Positions 51,218-60,023 of a stretch of 64,000 nucleotides of DNA are shown piece by piece. The position numbers and the translations under genes are program-made. Within the stretch, counting starts at the first letter, position 1. Each line of letters starts with the position of its first letter. Source of the DNA: Paenibacillus sp. KS-LC4 (GTDB lineage: Bacteria; Bacillota; Bacilli; Paenibacillales; Paenibacillaceae); assembly GCF_036894955.1 (NCBI RefSeq), contig NZ_CP145905.1, forward strand, positions 1,433,501 through 1,497,500, in the 5' to 3' direction. Under the pieces are notes generated by a model that was not told the origin of the DNA, did no database searches, and worked only from the letters and a program-made list of their open reading frames with translations.

Positions 51218-51844
51218 ATGGATGCTTCCCAGTTAGCGGTTCGGATCAAAGAGAAGGACCCGTTGGTTTTCGCGGAAATTACAAAGGTCTACTATGATAG
51301 GCTGTTTTCAACTGCTTATAGGATGCTTGGCAGCCGTCAGGAAAGCGAGGATGTCCTGCAAGAGACGTTTATTCGCCTGCTGACGAATATCGATAAGTTT
51401 GACCCTTCCAAAAACTTCACGACCTGGATTTTTCAAATTACAATTAACCTATGCATTGATACGCTTAGAAAACGCAAAACGCGCCGCAGCGTTTCTTTGG
51501 ATGCGGAGCCGGATTATTTTATGTCGCAATGGCCGCTTAAGGAAACGCTGCCGAGCTTAGATAAAGGGCCGGAGCATGTGTATTTGGAGCAGGAGCTGTC
51601 CAAGGAGCTGTCCGAGGTGATGAAGGGCTTGTCCGATAAGGACCGCGAGCTGGTCGTGAAGCGGTATTTCTACGATATGTCGCTGGACGAAATTAGCCAG
51701 GAAACACAGGTTCCTGTCGGCACCATAAAATCACGATTGTTTCGCGTGCGTCAGCTATTGAAGAAAAAATGGAGCATACTAAATTTGCGTGGTGCTTCCT
51801 GGAATTTTCTTAGCAGCATGATGATGGGCGGGCCGCTTTTCTAA
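51218..51844 (+). CDS. ECF RNA polymerase sigma factor, SigW-like
   Basis: This 208-residue group IV sigma factor has region 2 (LFSTAYRMLGSRQESEDVLQETFIRLL with the -10 recognition helix TWIFQITINLCIDTLRKRK) and region 4 (LSDKDRELVVKRYFYDMSLDEISQ with VPVGTIKSRLFRVRQLLKKK). It is about 20 residues longer than SigW, with a hydrophobic tail (NFLSSMMMGGPLF). No zinc anti-sigma gene follows, which is unusual for this group. An ECF-type promoter for the terD operon lies 13 kb upstream, so this factor may drive it. Confidence 0.87.
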   Translation: MDASQLAVRIKEKDPLVFAEITKVYYDRLFSTAYRMLGSRQESEDVLQETFIRLLTNIDKFDPSKNFTTWIFQITINLCIDTLRKRKTRRSVSLDAEPDYFMSQWPLKETLPSLDKGPEHVYLEQELSKELSEVMKGLSDKDRELVVKRYFYDMSLDEISQETQVPVGTIKSRLFRVRQLLKKKWSILNLRGASWNFLSSMMMGGPLF

Positions 51845-51910
51845 AAGCGCGGTGACAGCAAAATGGCATACGCCTGGAGGCAATACGAATGATTGGAGGA
51901 GTAAATTGAA

Positions 51911-52585
51911 ATGAGACATGAAATTTTATACCGCGGCGCTTTTCCATTATTGAAGGTGCAGTTGGAACGCGGTGAGACGATTAAAGCAGAGTCGGGTGCA
52001 ATGGTATCTATGTCGCCAAACCTTGAGCTGAAGGGTACGCTGGATGGCGGCATTATGCGCGGACTTGGCCGAATGCTGAGCGGCGAGAAATTTTTCTTTC
52101 AAGAGCTGTCTGCAACACGCGGTCCAGGTGAAGCGCTGCTAGCTTCCGCTGCGATTGGCGATATTGAGTCGATTGAGCTTGATGGATCGTACAAGCTGTA
52201 TGTGCAGAAGGACGGTTTTTTGGCTGGAACGCCGGGCATTGAGGTTAACACGAAGATGCAAAATCTGGCGAAAGGCTTCTTGTCGGGCGAAGGCTTCTTT
52301 ATTGTTGAAATTAGCGGCAAAGGGACGGTGTTTCTTTCCTCCTACGGAACGATTCATGCCGTGCAGCTTGCTGCGGGCGAGGAAGTTATTATTGATAACG
52401 GACATCTGGTTGCATGGCCAGACTATATGGATTATCGGATCGAGAAGGCTGCAAATGGCTGGTTGTCCAGCATTACAAGCGGCGAAGGCGTTGTGTGCCG
52501 CTTCCGCGGCGAAGGCGTCGTCTTGATTCAAACGAGAAATCCGAAAAGCTTCGGCGGCTGGATTAATCAGTTTATTCCAAAGTGA
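51911..52585 (+). CDS. AIM24 family protein (TIGR00266-like)
   Basis: This 224-residue beta-rich protein is of the AIM24/TIGR00266 family. The N-terminal LYRGAFPLLKVQLERGETIKAESGAMVSMSPN and the C-terminal VVCRFRGEGVVLIQTRNPKSF are hallmarks. Function in bacteria is unknown; structures resemble tryptophan RNA-binding attenuator-like or jelly-roll assemblies. TTGGAGGAG lies upstream of the ATG. It follows the sigma gene by 66 nt and could be part of its regulon, as inference. A bidirectional terminator follows. Confidence 0.85.
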   Translation: MRHEILYRGAFPLLKVQLERGETIKAESGAMVSMSPNLELKGTLDGGIMRGLGRMLSGEKFFFQELSATRGPGEALLASAAIGDIESIELDGSYKLYVQKDGFLAGTPGIEVNTKMQNLAKGFLSGEGFFIVEISGKGTVFLSSYGTIHAVQLAAGEEVIIDNGHLVAWPDYMDYRIEKAANGWLSSITSGEGVVCRFRGEGVVLIQTRNPKSFGGWINQFIPK

Positions 52586-52646
52586 CAAAAGTAATAAAAC
52601 GAAGGTACATAGGCGGATTGAGGCCTGATGGCCTACAAAGGTTGAG

Positions 52647-52703
52647 AAAAAGCAAGGCGTTTAGCTCGGGTGGACGAGCTAAGCACCTTGCTTTTTATTT
52701 TTT
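52647..52703. terminator. Bidirectional terminator
   Basis: AAAAAGCAAGG with TTAGCTCG pairs with CGAGCTAA and CCTTGCTTTTT, with T-runs on both strands. It separates the AIM24-like (+) and glutathione peroxidase-like (-) genes. Confidence 0.85.
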
Positions 52704-53247
52704 AAAGCAGTGCTTGAATAGCTGCTTCAAGCTCCATTGGTTGCACAGTCGGTTCAAAACGAGCTGACACTTGACCGCCGCGATCAATGAGAAACTTGGA
52801 AAAATTCCACTTGATTCCGTCTCCAGCATGGAGCTCAGGGTGTTTTTCACGTAAAAACTGATCCAGCCACTTGCCGTTTGGGGTTAGCATATCGAAACCG
52901 CGAAAGGGAGCTTCCCTCACTAAGTAGTGAAACAAAGGATGAGCCGTTTTGCCTCGAACATCCACCTTGCTGAGCAGAGGAAAAGTGACGCCAAAGCTTT
53001 GCTCGCAATAGGCTTTTACTTCAGCATCACTGCCCGGCTCTTTGTCGTTAAATTGATTGCAAGGGAAAGCTAAAATCTCAAATCCCTGCTCTCGATGCTT
53101 TTCGTAGAGCTGCTGCAATCCGGCAAATTGGCTGGTATAACCGCATTGACTCGCCGTATTAACCATTAGCACAATTTTCCCGTGATAGGCTGACCAATCG
53201 AGCCATTCACCAGTCATCGTTTTTACTTGAAAGTCATAGATGGACAA
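52702..53247 (-). CDS. Glutathione peroxidase family thiol peroxidase
   Basis: This 181-residue GPx-like protein reduces hydroperoxides, probably using thioredoxin or bacillithiol rather than glutathione. The catalytic Cys is in VNTASQCGYTSQF near residue 37, with FPCNQFNDKEPG near 71 and WNFSKFLID near 146 (Trp/Asn of the catalytic tetrad). The TTG at 53247 is chosen as start because AGGGAG lies about 7 nt upstream; an ATG 12 codons earlier has no ribosome site. It stands alone. Confidence 0.87.
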   Translation of the reverse strand: MSIYDFQVKTMTGEWLDWSAYHGKIVLMVNTASQCGYTSQFAGLQQLYEKHREQGFEILAFPCNQFNDKEPGSDAEVKAYCEQSFGVTFPLLSKVDVRGKTAHPLFHYLVREAPFRGFDMLTPNGKWLDQFLREKHPELHAGDGIKWNFSKFLIDRGGQVSARFEPTVQPMELEAAIQALL

Positions 53248-53349
53248 GTTGATCGCTCCCTTCGGCGCTATACAACCTATCATAGGATATATTCAGTTAT
53301 AGGTCTAATATATAATAGGGATAAAGCTTATAGTTTTAGCCTATGTCAT

Positions 53350-55626
53350 TCAACCATGCTGGGCGAGTCTTGATTTGCGATAGTCGGCGGGAGTGACGCC
53401 GAAGCTCTTCTTGAACATGCGATGGAAATAGGAACTGCTCGTATAGCCGCTTTTGTCTGCAATATCGACGACGGACCAATCGGTATTTTCCAAATAATCC
53501 TTGGCATGCTCAAGCCGCACCTGATTAATGACGTCGACGACAGCGGTCAGCGTCTGCTGCTTGTAAACACGGCTAATGTAGATGGAGGACATATCCAGCT
53601 CCTCGGCGATCCAATTCAAGCATAGATTGGAGTTCGCGAAGTCGCGCTCAATCAGCTCATTGATTTTACGAATGAGATCGCTTTGCTTGACCGTGCGCTT
53701 CTCCATCAGCCTTGCTTGAATATCATCAAACAAAGTGAAAAATAAGGCGTTCATTTCCTCCACCGTCTCGAATTTATCGAGGGAGGGCGTATTCGTATTC
53801 AGCCCGGTTTCGACTTCGAGGCTGTTATTTTTATGAATCGTGTACAAAATCGTATTGACTGTCATCGTTAAATGCGAGATGGCGAGCTGAACGACGTGAA
53901 TCGGATATTCAGCCGTTTCCTCTACAATGGAGGCGAAAATTTGTTTCGCATCGACATTTTTGGAAGCCATCAATGCATCGGTCAGCTTCTTCTCCTTATC
54001 GACAGGGAATTTATATTCCTTCGCTTTGAGCTCCATAATATTTTGCGAATAGATTAAGCAGCCATGCCCATAAAATAAGCGGTGCAGCGAGGCCTCCTTC
54101 ACCTGTTTATAAAGAGAGGCGAGCTGCTGAGGCTGCTGTGCCTCCGGGCTATACGTCAAAGAAATGCCAATTCGCAAATATTCCAGGCTGGATTGCTGAA
54201 TTTGCAGCAGCATTGTCCGCAGCAGCTCGTCATCCGGCTGCTCCGTCGAATCAAGGCGGCCCAGCATCAGCACAACGCTGTCTTCGTTCATATCCACCGT
54301 TTCGACTCGGTAATGCTTGAGCCCAATTTCCCAGCTAATGTTCATAATCGCGAATTTATAAGCGAGTAAATCATTGCCTCGCGTTTCCCTGAGTGTTTCC
54401 AAATCATCAATTTTAATTAATACAACGCGGTAGTTGTTCGTAAAGTCGAACGTAATGCCGCTTTGCTCCAGCTTGTCGAGCTGGGTCTTAGTCTGCAATT
54501 GCTGGGTGCCTTCCAGCAGGTTGCGTAAAATATTTTGTCTAACTGTATAGGAGCTGTTGCGCCGTTCGGTCTCAAGCATATTCATTTTGTCCATAATATG
54601 ATGAATCGGACGATAGAGCAAACGTGACAGCAGCCAGGAAATAAGCAGGCCGATGGCGAGAATGGCGGCCGCAATGGCAAGCGTCGTATTGCGAATGGCA
54701 CTTACTTTTCCGGTGATTTCGCCATAAGGCGTGACACGAACGTATTGCCATTCGAGCGCATCCGACGATGTATAGGAAATGAGCGATTTTTGACCGTCAA
54801 ATCGCGCCACGACATAGCCCGGCTGCTGCTGTCCGTAAATTTGCGATGAAAGCATGTCATTATCCTGCTTGCTCAGCGTTTTAGGGGCAAGCGTATCACG
54901 CGAAAGCATGCGCTGGCGATCATCAATAATAAAGGATTTACCGAGTGAATCGCTTGCCACGGTGCCAATATCTTTATTAATCCACGACGATGAAATATTG
55001 ACGATGACGGCTGAGTTTATCGTTTGGCTTTTGCCGACCGCATCATAGCCTAAATAAGTATATACATGATGCATGGGAGAAGACTGGCCAGGCAATAATG
55101 GGCTGTCCGTAGCCTCCGCCATATAGGAGCGCGGAATCGGAGTAAACGGCTTATATGTCTGGTAATCGTCTAACGTCTGCAAAATGCCTTTATCGGAAAT
55201 TTCCTCCTTGGTAAAAATCCCGCTTTGCCCAGAACGATTGGCAATGTAAAATTGATTGTTGGCTGAATTGTATACATAAATCGACTCAATAAACGGCATG
55301 GAGCTCAAGTAGTTGGTCAAGTCGTTCATAGCTGCCGTTACGTCATAAATATTCGGCTTCGTATAAAAAAGCAGCTTGGAAATTGTAAACGTCCTATACA
55401 GCTGGAAGGTAAGCGATTGGGCGCTTTCGGTCATGCTGTTTACTTCCTGGCTCGTCCTTGTCAGGCTGCTGACATCGGATAAATAGGCTTGCTTCAGATC
55501 CAGCCGTGTATAAGCAAGATAATAGAAGAAGGACGAAATGAGCAGCGTTAATACGATACATAATGTAATGCTGAGCAGAAGCCTGCTGTAGAGCTTCCCG
55601 TTATTTTTCCATGCGGTGGCTTTCAT
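53350..55626 (-). CDS. Membrane-anchored AraC-type regulator with Cache sensor
   Basis: This 758-residue one-component regulator has a first membrane helix (about 15-40), an extracellular dCache-like domain (about 45-310), a second helix (about 318-340), a cytosolic linker domain and a C-terminal AraC pair (LCLNWIAEELDMSSIYISRVYKQQ and SVVDIADKSGYTSSSYFHRMFKKSF). It probably senses an extracellular sugar and activates the divergent GH42 and importer genes. GAGGGGG precedes the ATG. A cre-like palindrome lies 20 bp upstream, so carbon repression is likely. Confidence 0.87.
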   Translation of the reverse strand: MKATAWKNNGKLYSRLLLSITLCIVLTLLISSFFYYLAYTRLDLKQAYLSDVSSLTRTSQEVNSMTESAQSLTFQLYRTFTISKLLFYTKPNIYDVTAAMNDLTNYLSSMPFIESIYVYNSANNQFYIANRSGQSGIFTKEEISDKGILQTLDDYQTYKPFTPIPRSYMAEATDSPLLPGQSSPMHHVYTYLGYDAVGKSQTINSAVIVNISSSWINKDIGTVASDSLGKSFIIDDRQRMLSRDTLAPKTLSKQDNDMLSSQIYGQQQPGYVVARFDGQKSLISYTSSDALEWQYVRVTPYGEITGKVSAIRNTTLAIAAAILAIGLLISWLLSRLLYRPIHHIMDKMNMLETERRNSSYTVRQNILRNLLEGTQQLQTKTQLDKLEQSGITFDFTNNYRVVLIKIDDLETLRETRGNDLLAYKFAIMNISWEIGLKHYRVETVDMNEDSVVLMLGRLDSTEQPDDELLRTMLLQIQQSSLEYLRIGISLTYSPEAQQPQQLASLYKQVKEASLHRLFYGHGCLIYSQNIMELKAKEYKFPVDKEKKLTDALMASKNVDAKQIFASIVEETAEYPIHVVQLAISHLTMTVNTILYTIHKNNSLEVETGLNTNTPSLDKFETVEEMNALFFTLFDDIQARLMEKRTVKQSDLIRKINELIERDFANSNLCLNWIAEELDMSSIYISRVYKQQTLTAVVDVINQVRLEHAKDYLENTDWSVVDIADKSGYTSSSYFHRMFKKSFGVTPADYRKSRLAQHG

Positions 55627-55645
55627 AGCTGTCCCCCTCTTTTTA

Positions 55646-55657
55646 GTAAGCGCTTAC
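55646..55657. promoter_or_regulatory. cre-like palindrome before the AraC regulator
   Basis: GTAAGCGCTTAC is a perfect 12-bp palindrome, one mismatch from the cre consensus on the minus strand when flanks are included. It lies 20-31 bp upstream of the regulator's start codon, between the divergent genes. A LacI-family operator is an alternative reading. Confidence 0.55.
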
Positions 55658-55954
55658 GTTTATTTAGTTTCTAAAATGATTTTGCAAACGGTAACTTGCA
55701 CATGCGTATATGTCGGTTTGTTCACCTTAGCTCTGGCAAATCTTATGCTCATATTATAAACTTCACTTCGCCAACCTTACAATGTATTCTATGCATAAAA
55801 TTGAACGCTCTTGCTTTGAACGTTGTGAACATACTGCACAGGAGTGAACTTTTTGGCAAAACCAATACGTTCAGATGACAAACCTATTGCTTTCCTTTAG
55901 ACTTTTCCTCGAATTCGCAGTGCAATATGGATAAGTCGAAGGGAAAGTGACAAA

Positions 55955-57976
55955 ATGATTCATTCCAAGCTTCCAAAAATATGGTATGGCGGTGACTATA
56001 ATCCTGATCAATGGCCGGAGGAGATTTGGCAGGAGGATATGCGTTTATTTAAGGCTGCGGGCATTAATGTCGTAACGCTTCCGGTGTTTAGCTGGGCGAA
56101 GCTACAGCCTTCAGAGGATGTCTATCACTTTGAATGGCTGGATAAGCTGCTGGATCTCATTGCTGAAAATGGGATTTACGCCTGCCTTGCCACCTCTACG
56201 GCTGCTCAGCCTGCTTGGATGTCGCGCAAGTATGAGGATATTTTGCCTGTTGATGTAGATGGACGGAAGCGGACGCATGGCTCCCGCACTAATTTTTGTC
56301 CAAACAGCAAAACGTACCGCCGATTCTCCCGTGCTCTTGCAGCGAAGCTGGCTGAGCGCTACAAAGAGCATCCCGCGCTTCTCATTTGGCATATTAACAA
56401 TGAGTATGGCACACATTGCTATTGCGAGCATTGCGCGGAGGCTTTCCGTGTCTGGCTGCAGGCGAAGTTCGGGACAATTGAACGCTTGAACGCAGAGTGG
56501 AACATGAGCTTCTGGGGCCATACGGTGTATGATTGGGAGGATATTGTGCCGCCGAACAATCTGAACGGCGACAATCGCCATTTTCAGCCGATGGCGCTCG
56601 ATTATAAGCGTTTTATGTCCGATTCGATACTTGACTGCTACAAAGGGGAGTATGAAGAACTGAGGAGAATTACCCCGGATTTGCCGATTACGACGAATAT
56701 TTGGGGACTGTTTAACGGCCTTGACTTGCAAAAATGGGGCGATGCGATGGATGTCGTATCCTGGGACAGCTATCCGCAAATGAATGAGCCGATGGGCAAT
56801 GTGGCGATGCGCCATGATTATATGCGGGGCCTGAAGCAGGGCAAGCCGTTCATGCTGATGGAGCAAACGCCAAGCCAGCAAAACTGGCAGCCCTACAACA
56901 GCCTCAAGCGCCCGGGAGTTATGCGGCTGTGGAGCTATCAGGCGGTGGCGCATGGCGCCGACACGGTGATGTTTTTCCAGCTGCGCCGCTCGATTGGCGC
57001 TTGCGAGAAATATCATGGCGCGCTCATTGAGCACGTCGGGCATGAGCATACACGCGTATTCCGCGAATGTGCGCAGCTTGGGCAGGAGCTTGCGGCGCTG
57101 GGCGACAAGCTGCTGGATGCCACGGTACATGCGGAAGCCGCGCTGCTGTTTGATATCGACAACTGGAATGCGGTTGAGATCACGAGCGGTCCAAGCGTTG
57201 ACTTGAACTATTTGGATCAGGCGCAGCGCTATTATAAGGCTTTCTATGACCAAAACATTCAAATGGACGTCATCAGCCCGCTCAGCGACTTCTCCAAGTA
57301 CAAGATCGTAGTTGCTCCCGTCATGTATATGCTGAAGCCAGGCGTAGCTGAGCGCATTGAAGCGTTCGTGCAGGCTGGCGGCACGTTTATAACGACCTTT
57401 TTCAGCGGTATCGTCAATGAAAATGATTTGGTCACGCTAGGCGGCTATCCGGGCGCTTTAAGAAAGCTGCTTGGCGTCTGGGTTGAGGAAATCGACAGCT
57501 TGACGCCAGAAATGCGCAATACCGTCGAAGTGGGTGAGCATTTTGGCCATATAACAGGGGGCTCCTATGAGTGTGAGCTGTTATGTGATTTGCTTCATTT
57601 AGAAGGTGCTAAGGCGATAGGCAGCTATGGCTCTGATTTTTATGCAGGCATGCCAGCGCTAACCGTCAATCGCTATGGGAAAGGCGAAGCCTATTACGTG
57701 GCGACGGTTCCGGAGCAGAGGCTGCTTAATGGTCTGGTGAAGACGCTTTGCGAGAAGCAAGGCATTCATGCACCACTTGTTGCAGAGGCCGGAGTGGAGA
57801 TTGCACAGCGTCATAAAGGGGCAGAAGCGTACACCTTCGTACTAAATCATAATTCTTTTGCATCCAAGCTTGAGCTAGGAGAAGGAGCATACACCGATTT
57901 GCTGACCAGTGAGCGCTTAACTGGAGCCGTAACGATTGAGCCTTTTGGCGTCATGATTTTTCAAATCTCGACATAG
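55955..57976 (+). CDS. GH42 beta-galactosidase with zinc site
   Basis: This 673-residue intracellular enzyme is a classical GH42: barrel start KIWYGGDYNPDQWP, acid/base Glu150 in WHINNEYG, nucleophile Glu303 in FMLMEQTPSQ. The four zinc-binding cysteines are present (Cys115 in FCPNS and Cys155, Cys157, Cys160 in CYCEHC). The C-terminal trimerisation and beta domains are complete. It differs from the zinc-less GH42 at 21704, so the two likely act on different galactosides. GAAGGGAAAG precedes the ATG. A terminator follows. Confidence 0.93.
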   Translation: MIHSKLPKIWYGGDYNPDQWPEEIWQEDMRLFKAAGINVVTLPVFSWAKLQPSEDVYHFEWLDKLLDLIAENGIYACLATSTAAQPAWMSRKYEDILPVDVDGRKRTHGSRTNFCPNSKTYRRFSRALAAKLAERYKEHPALLIWHINNEYGTHCYCEHCAEAFRVWLQAKFGTIERLNAEWNMSFWGHTVYDWEDIVPPNNLNGDNRHFQPMALDYKRFMSDSILDCYKGEYEELRRITPDLPITTNIWGLFNGLDLQKWGDAMDVVSWDSYPQMNEPMGNVAMRHDYMRGLKQGKPFMLMEQTPSQQNWQPYNSLKRPGVMRLWSYQAVAHGADTVMFFQLRRSIGACEKYHGALIEHVGHEHTRVFRECAQLGQELAALGDKLLDATVHAEAALLFDIDNWNAVEITSGPSVDLNYLDQAQRYYKAFYDQNIQMDVISPLSDFSKYKIVVAPVMYMLKPGVAERIEAFVQAGGTFITTFFSGIVNENDLVTLGGYPGALRKLLGVWVEEIDSLTPEMRNTVEVGEHFGHITGGSYECELLCDLLHLEGAKAIGSYGSDFYAGMPALTVNRYGKGEAYYVATVPEQRLLNGLVKTLCEKQGIHAPLVAEAGVEIAQRHKGAEAYTFVLNHNSFASKLELGEGAYTDLLTSERLTGAVTIEPFGVMIFQIST

Positions 57977-57990
57977 GCAAGGTTTTTATA

Positions 57991-58034
57991 AAAGAGCCGT
58001 TTTCCTGTTCACACTGGGAAAAGCGGCTTTTTCT
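57991..58034 (+). terminator. Intrinsic terminator after GH42
   Basis: AGAGCCGTTTTCC pairs with GGAAAAGCGGCT (one bulge) followed by TTTTTCTC. The next 280 bp up to the permease start hold no gene I can support. Confidence 0.75.
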
Positions 58035-58318
58035 CTATGTTTTTCTCACTTTCCAGCGTTAGTGGACGGCCTATGAAAAGCTGAAAAATGCATAGAGGTG
58101 CAATTCGTTCACCCCGGTATTCGCAGTATTTTTCACTAATTGCCTGATGTTGCTCTAGCTGAGCGGTTCGAGCCTGCTATACACTTAGGGCACAACGAAC
58201 GACGCAGCTATCTGCTGTTGCCAAAAAGCTAAGCAAGTGAGCATGAGGGCAATTGCAGCTAGCGTCGTACTAAATGAAAACAAGAAAAAGCAAAGCTGAA
58301 GGGGGAGACATAGCCTGC

Positions 58319-59242
58319 ATGAATACCAGAAGAGGTTTTTTTCACGAGCTGATCACCAACCGCATTTTATTTCTCATGCTGCTGCCGACGATTTTATTTT
58401 TCATCATCAATTCATACTTACCGATGGTCGGCATCTATTACGCTTTCACGAGGTTCGATTATAATACGAGCTTATTCAATAGTGAATTCGTTGGGCTGGA
58501 AAACTTCAAGTTTTTATGGCAATCCGGCATTTTGACTAAACTGACCTTAAATACGATTGGCTACAATATAGCCTTCATCGGTCTTGGCAATGTGCTCGCC
58601 ATCGCGCTGGCTATTCTGCTGAGCGAGCTAAAAACAAAATGGTTCAAGAAGCTAACCCAATCCGTTATGTTTTTGCCTTATTTCGTATCGTTCGTTATCC
58701 TGAGCGTTATCGTGTACAACTTGTTCAACTATGAAAGCGGATTCTTGAACACGCTGCTCAAGCAGCTCAGCATCGAGCCAGTTGACGTATACAATACCCC
58801 TTGGGTGTGGGTGCCGCTCATTATTTTGTTCTATCTATGGAAAAACCTCGGTTACAGCATGGTTATCTATCTGGCTGCTATTACAGGCATCAGCGATGAA
58901 TATTATGAAGCGGCTAAAATTGACGGCGCGAACATTTTTCAGCGCATTTGGTACATTACGGTTCCCATGCTGAAAACGACATTCGTCGTCCTGCTGCTGT
59001 TCGCTCTCGGCAGCATAATGAAAGGACAGTTTGACTTGTTCTATCAATTAATTGGCAACAACGGCGTGCTCTATGATGCGACGGACATTCTCGATACGTA
59101 TGTGTACCGTTCGCTGAAAGTTACGTTTGATATTGGGATGTCGACTGCTGCGGGTCTTTACCAATCGTTGTTCGGTTTCATTCTGATTATGACGGTCAAC
59201 TATATTATTCGCAAAATAAACGACGAATACGCATTGTTTTAG
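58319..59242 (+). CDS. ABC transporter permease, LplB type
   Basis: This 307-residue permease of the LplB/YtcP-type oligosaccharide importer has six helices and the EAA loop YEAAKIDGANIFQRIWYITVPMLK near residue 201. It starts RGFFHELITNRILFLMLLPT, the family's usual opening. The ATG at 58319 has GAAGGGGGAG about 11 nt upstream; an in-frame ATG at 58274 has no ribosome site. Normally the LplC partner follows at once, but here about 780 bp of repeats intervene. Confidence 0.88.
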   Translation: MNTRRGFFHELITNRILFLMLLPTILFFIINSYLPMVGIYYAFTRFDYNTSLFNSEFVGLENFKFLWQSGILTKLTLNTIGYNIAFIGLGNVLAIALAILLSELKTKWFKKLTQSVMFLPYFVSFVILSVIVYNLFNYESGFLNTLLKQLSIEPVDVYNTPWVWVPLIILFYLWKNLGYSMVIYLAAITGISDEYYEAAKIDGANIFQRIWYITVPMLKTTFVVLLLFALGSIMKGQFDLFYQLIGNNGVLYDATDILDTYVYRSLKVTFDIGMSTAAGLYQSLFGFILIMTVNYIIRKINDEYALF

Positions 59243-59260
59243 GAGCGCGATGAAAAAGAG

Positions 59261-59397
59261 GCTGCGTTGCATGAAAAGCTTGGCTTCCGATCGCCATTAC
59301 CCTTGAATTTCTTTAATTCTCCCCATAAGGGGGAAATTCAAGGGTAAAAGCGAACGCTCACGCTTCTCCAGCTCAACCTTTCCATTCCACTGCGCCT
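59261..59397 (+). repeat. Hairpin repeat element, copy A
   Basis: About 135 bp running GCTGCG, TTGGCTT, CGATCGCCATT, a perfect 13-bp stem (59299-59311 with 59333-59345), AAAAGCGAACGC, CGCTTCTCCAGCTCA. The same order of blocks occurs on the other strand at 59821-59953. The central stem differs in sequence from copy B but is fully paired in both. No reading frame is conserved between copies. Confidence 0.7.
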
Positions 59398-59470
59398 TTT
59401 TCATCTCCCTCCTAGGAGGGAGGAAAAAGCAGCTTAGTTGCTTACACACTCGCGCTGTACCTCTTAGTTC

Positions 59471-59593
59471 AAGAGCCAAGAGCTAAGAGCCAAGAGCTAA
59501 GAGCCAGGAGCTAAGAATCAAAACCAAGAGCCAAAACCAAGAAGCAACTCATTAGCGCAGTCGAACTTGCGCCGCACCTTAAGAGCCAAGAGC
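59471..59593 (+). repeat. Short tandem repeats, 14-bp unit
   Basis: Three units of AAGAGCCAAGAGCT (59471-59512, the third with one change), then two degraded 13-bp units (AAGAATCAAAACC and AAGAGCCAAAACC) and one more AAGAGCCAAGAGC at 59581. Longer degenerate copies of AGCAACT with GCGC and CACCTTAAGAGCC surround them. It is low-complexity spacer DNA; no coding signal is seen. Confidence 0.6.
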
Positions 59594-59820
59594 AAGCCCA
59601 GTAACAAATGCTTTGTCGCATTTGCATTTGCGTTATACCTTTGAGAGGCAGTGCCCTTGCCTTCGTGTACAGGCTCGTGATTAAGCAAGTACTTAAGCAT
59701 ATGGGCGAAGAAGCCCTAAACACAGAGATGTAAGCAGTTATAAGCGTCAAATCAATTGTTTTCTGCTGTATGAATTCGATCTTTGTGGTTCGTGTTTTAG
59801 AAGAAGGGTGTTGGTGAAGA

Positions 59821-59953
59821 GGGCAGAGCGGAGTAAAAGGTTTGAGCTGGAGAAGCGAACGCGTTCGCTTTTGCCCGTGGAAATTAACCGCTGGCGGTAG
59901 AGTTGAAAATTTCCACGGGCAATGGCGATCGTAAGCCAAACCTTTTACGCAGC
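59821..59953 (-). repeat. Hairpin repeat element, copy B (inverted)
   Basis: The inverted partner of copy A. A perfect 13-bp stem joins 59873-59885 and 59908-59920. The outer arms GTAAAAGGTTTG and CAAACCTTTTAC are also perfect complements, and GCGAACGCGTTCGC is a 14-bp palindrome. The blocks TTGGCTT, CGATCGCCATT, AAAAGCGAACGC and CGCTTCTCCAGCTCA are shared with copy A. Confidence 0.7.
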
Positions 59954-60023
59954 GACGATCCTACCCTCACCAAGCGCGCACTTATTCTAATCACCGACAC
60001 AAAGTGAACATGGAGGTTACTTT

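Noticed and set aside
59471..59593. Regularly spaced short repeats resembling a CRISPR array
   Set aside because: Units are contiguous 13-14-mers without unique spacers, and no cas gene is present.
59511..59939. 142-codon minus-strand frame in the repeat region
   Set aside because: It is built from repeat copy B and tandem repeats; composition is rich in Ser, Cys and Leu, with no ribosome site or family match.
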